A stretch of DNA of 64,000 nt from the NCBI RefSeq assembly GCF_021277265.1, contig NZ_JAJSOH010000004.1, positions 1-64,000 on the forward strand, in the 5' to 3' direction. Positions 63,641 to 64,000 of this stretch are shown piece by piece. Below the pieces are notes generated by a model. The model was given only the letters and a program-made list of their open reading frames with translations. It was not told the origin of the DNA and did not search any database. How positions within the stretch are numbered: the first letter of the stretch is position 1; every line of letters begins with the position of its first letter. This DNA comes from Kineosporia rhizophila. Its GTDB lineage: Bacteria; Actinomycetota; Actinomycetes; Actinomycetales; Kineosporiaceae. The position numbers and the translations under genes are program-made.

Positions 63641-63999
63641 TAGGCGCGGCACCTTTCACTCGAGTAGAGGTGGCTGTCGGGGAAGTCGCCGGCGGTCAGG
63701 ACGGGGCCGACCACGATGACCGCGGTGCGTCTGATCCCGGCCGCGTGCACCTGATCGGCGATCGTGGCCAGGGTGCCGCGCAGGATCTGCTCGTCGTTGC
63801 GGCTGGCCCGGGCGACCACGGCAACGGGGCCGTCCTGGCCGTAGATCGGGCTCAGCGTGCTGACCACGCTGTCGATCTCCTGGACGGCCAGATGAAGCAC
63901 CAGGGTGGAACGGCTCTCGGCCAGGGCTTCGAGTTCCTGTCCGGCGGGCATGGCAGTGGCGCGGCGGGCGATCCGGGTGAGGATGACCGACTGGCCCAC
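63640..63999 (-). CDS. cobM: Precorrin-4 C11-methyltransferase (5' end outside window)
   Basis: Only the last about 120 residues are in the window. QSVILTRIARRATAMPAGQELEALA, LVLHLAVQEIDSVVSTLSPIYG and RASRNDEQILRGTLATIADQV followed by RTAVIVVG match the C-terminal half of CobM/CbiF. The frame is open to the window end, so the gene continues beyond it. It is coupled to cobF by a one-base overlap, placing cobM, cobF and cobK in one transcript in that order. Confidence 0.9.
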   Translation of the reverse strand: MGQSVILTRIARRATAMPAGQELEALAESRSTLVLHLAVQEIDSVVSTLSPIYGQDGPVAVVARASRNDEQILRGTLATIADQVHAAGIRRTAVIVVGPVLTAGDFPDSHLYSSERCRA

Positions 64000-64000
64000 G

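Overview
The window is high-GC DNA with short intergenic gaps, many 1-4 nt start/stop overlaps and frequent GTG/TTG starts. It encodes a mycothiol-dependent-isomerase-type protein, a DUF222 (13E12-family) HNH protein, a CebR-like cellobiose locus and aerobic cobalamin enzymes. Together these point to a soil-type actinomycete. Kineosporiaceae is a plausible guess, but the sequence does not prove it. No rRNA, tRNA, integrase, transposase, CRISPR array or prophage was seen.

Layout. 1-7.1 kb: a compact AAA+ / DUF5682-VWA fusion / SWIM cassette resembling E. coli yehL-yehM-yehP-yehQ. The ATPase is cut by the window edge and the fusion carries an exact 60-bp tandem repeat. 7.2-11.9 kb: SPOR membrane protein, a divergent TetR/MFS efflux pair with GTTCCGGAAC operators, a DUF697 GTPase and a PH-domain membrane protein. 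12.0-14.9 kb: GlcD-type FAD oxidase with no conventional start codon, an SDR and a GAF protein. 15.1-23 kb: an uncharacterised coupled pair (Tyr/Asp-rich disordered protein plus membrane protein), a membrane GGDEF-EAL protein, GNAT, a CPBP-like protein coupled to a nucleoside-sugar-epimerase-like protein, and TagD. 23-28.4 kb: an 800-bp gene-free stretch with a 13-bp tandem repeat, a two-RCK potassium channel coupled to a small membrane protein, and a divergent LysR/EamA pair sharing a T-N11-A box. 28.4-30.8 kb: a soluble GAF-GGDEF-GAF-EAL protein.

31.0-39.4 kb is one tightly coupled operon: FMN-dependent monooxygenase, DszC/SfnB-like flavoprotein, a complete oligopeptide-type ABC importer with a fused two-domain ATPase, and a PanE-like reductase. 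I infer uptake and oxidative breakdown of an organosulfur or similar small compound. A triple-rhodanese sulfurtransferase follows, closed by a strong palindromic terminator. 40.9-48.8 kb: OafA-type acyltransferase, a stand-alone receiver, a TetR, small proteins, then GDP-fucose genes (gmd, fcl) with a GT9 glycosyltransferase. These and TagD suggest surface-glycan synthesis.

48.8-52.1 kb: maleylpyruvate-isomerase-family protein, then an ECF transition-metal importer (CbiM, PDGLE protein, CbiQ, CbiO) preceded by a match to the Nur nickel-regulator box. 52.1-57.9 kb: cebR-bglC-cebG-cebF-cebE, with two copies of the CebR operator upstream of cebE. 58.3-62.1 kb: a 1015-aa DUF222/HNH protein with two low-complexity inserts, followed by an unusual five-copy intergenic repeat array. 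62.1-64 kb: cobK-cobF-cobM (cobM cut by the window end), encoding three steps of aerobic cobalamin synthesis.
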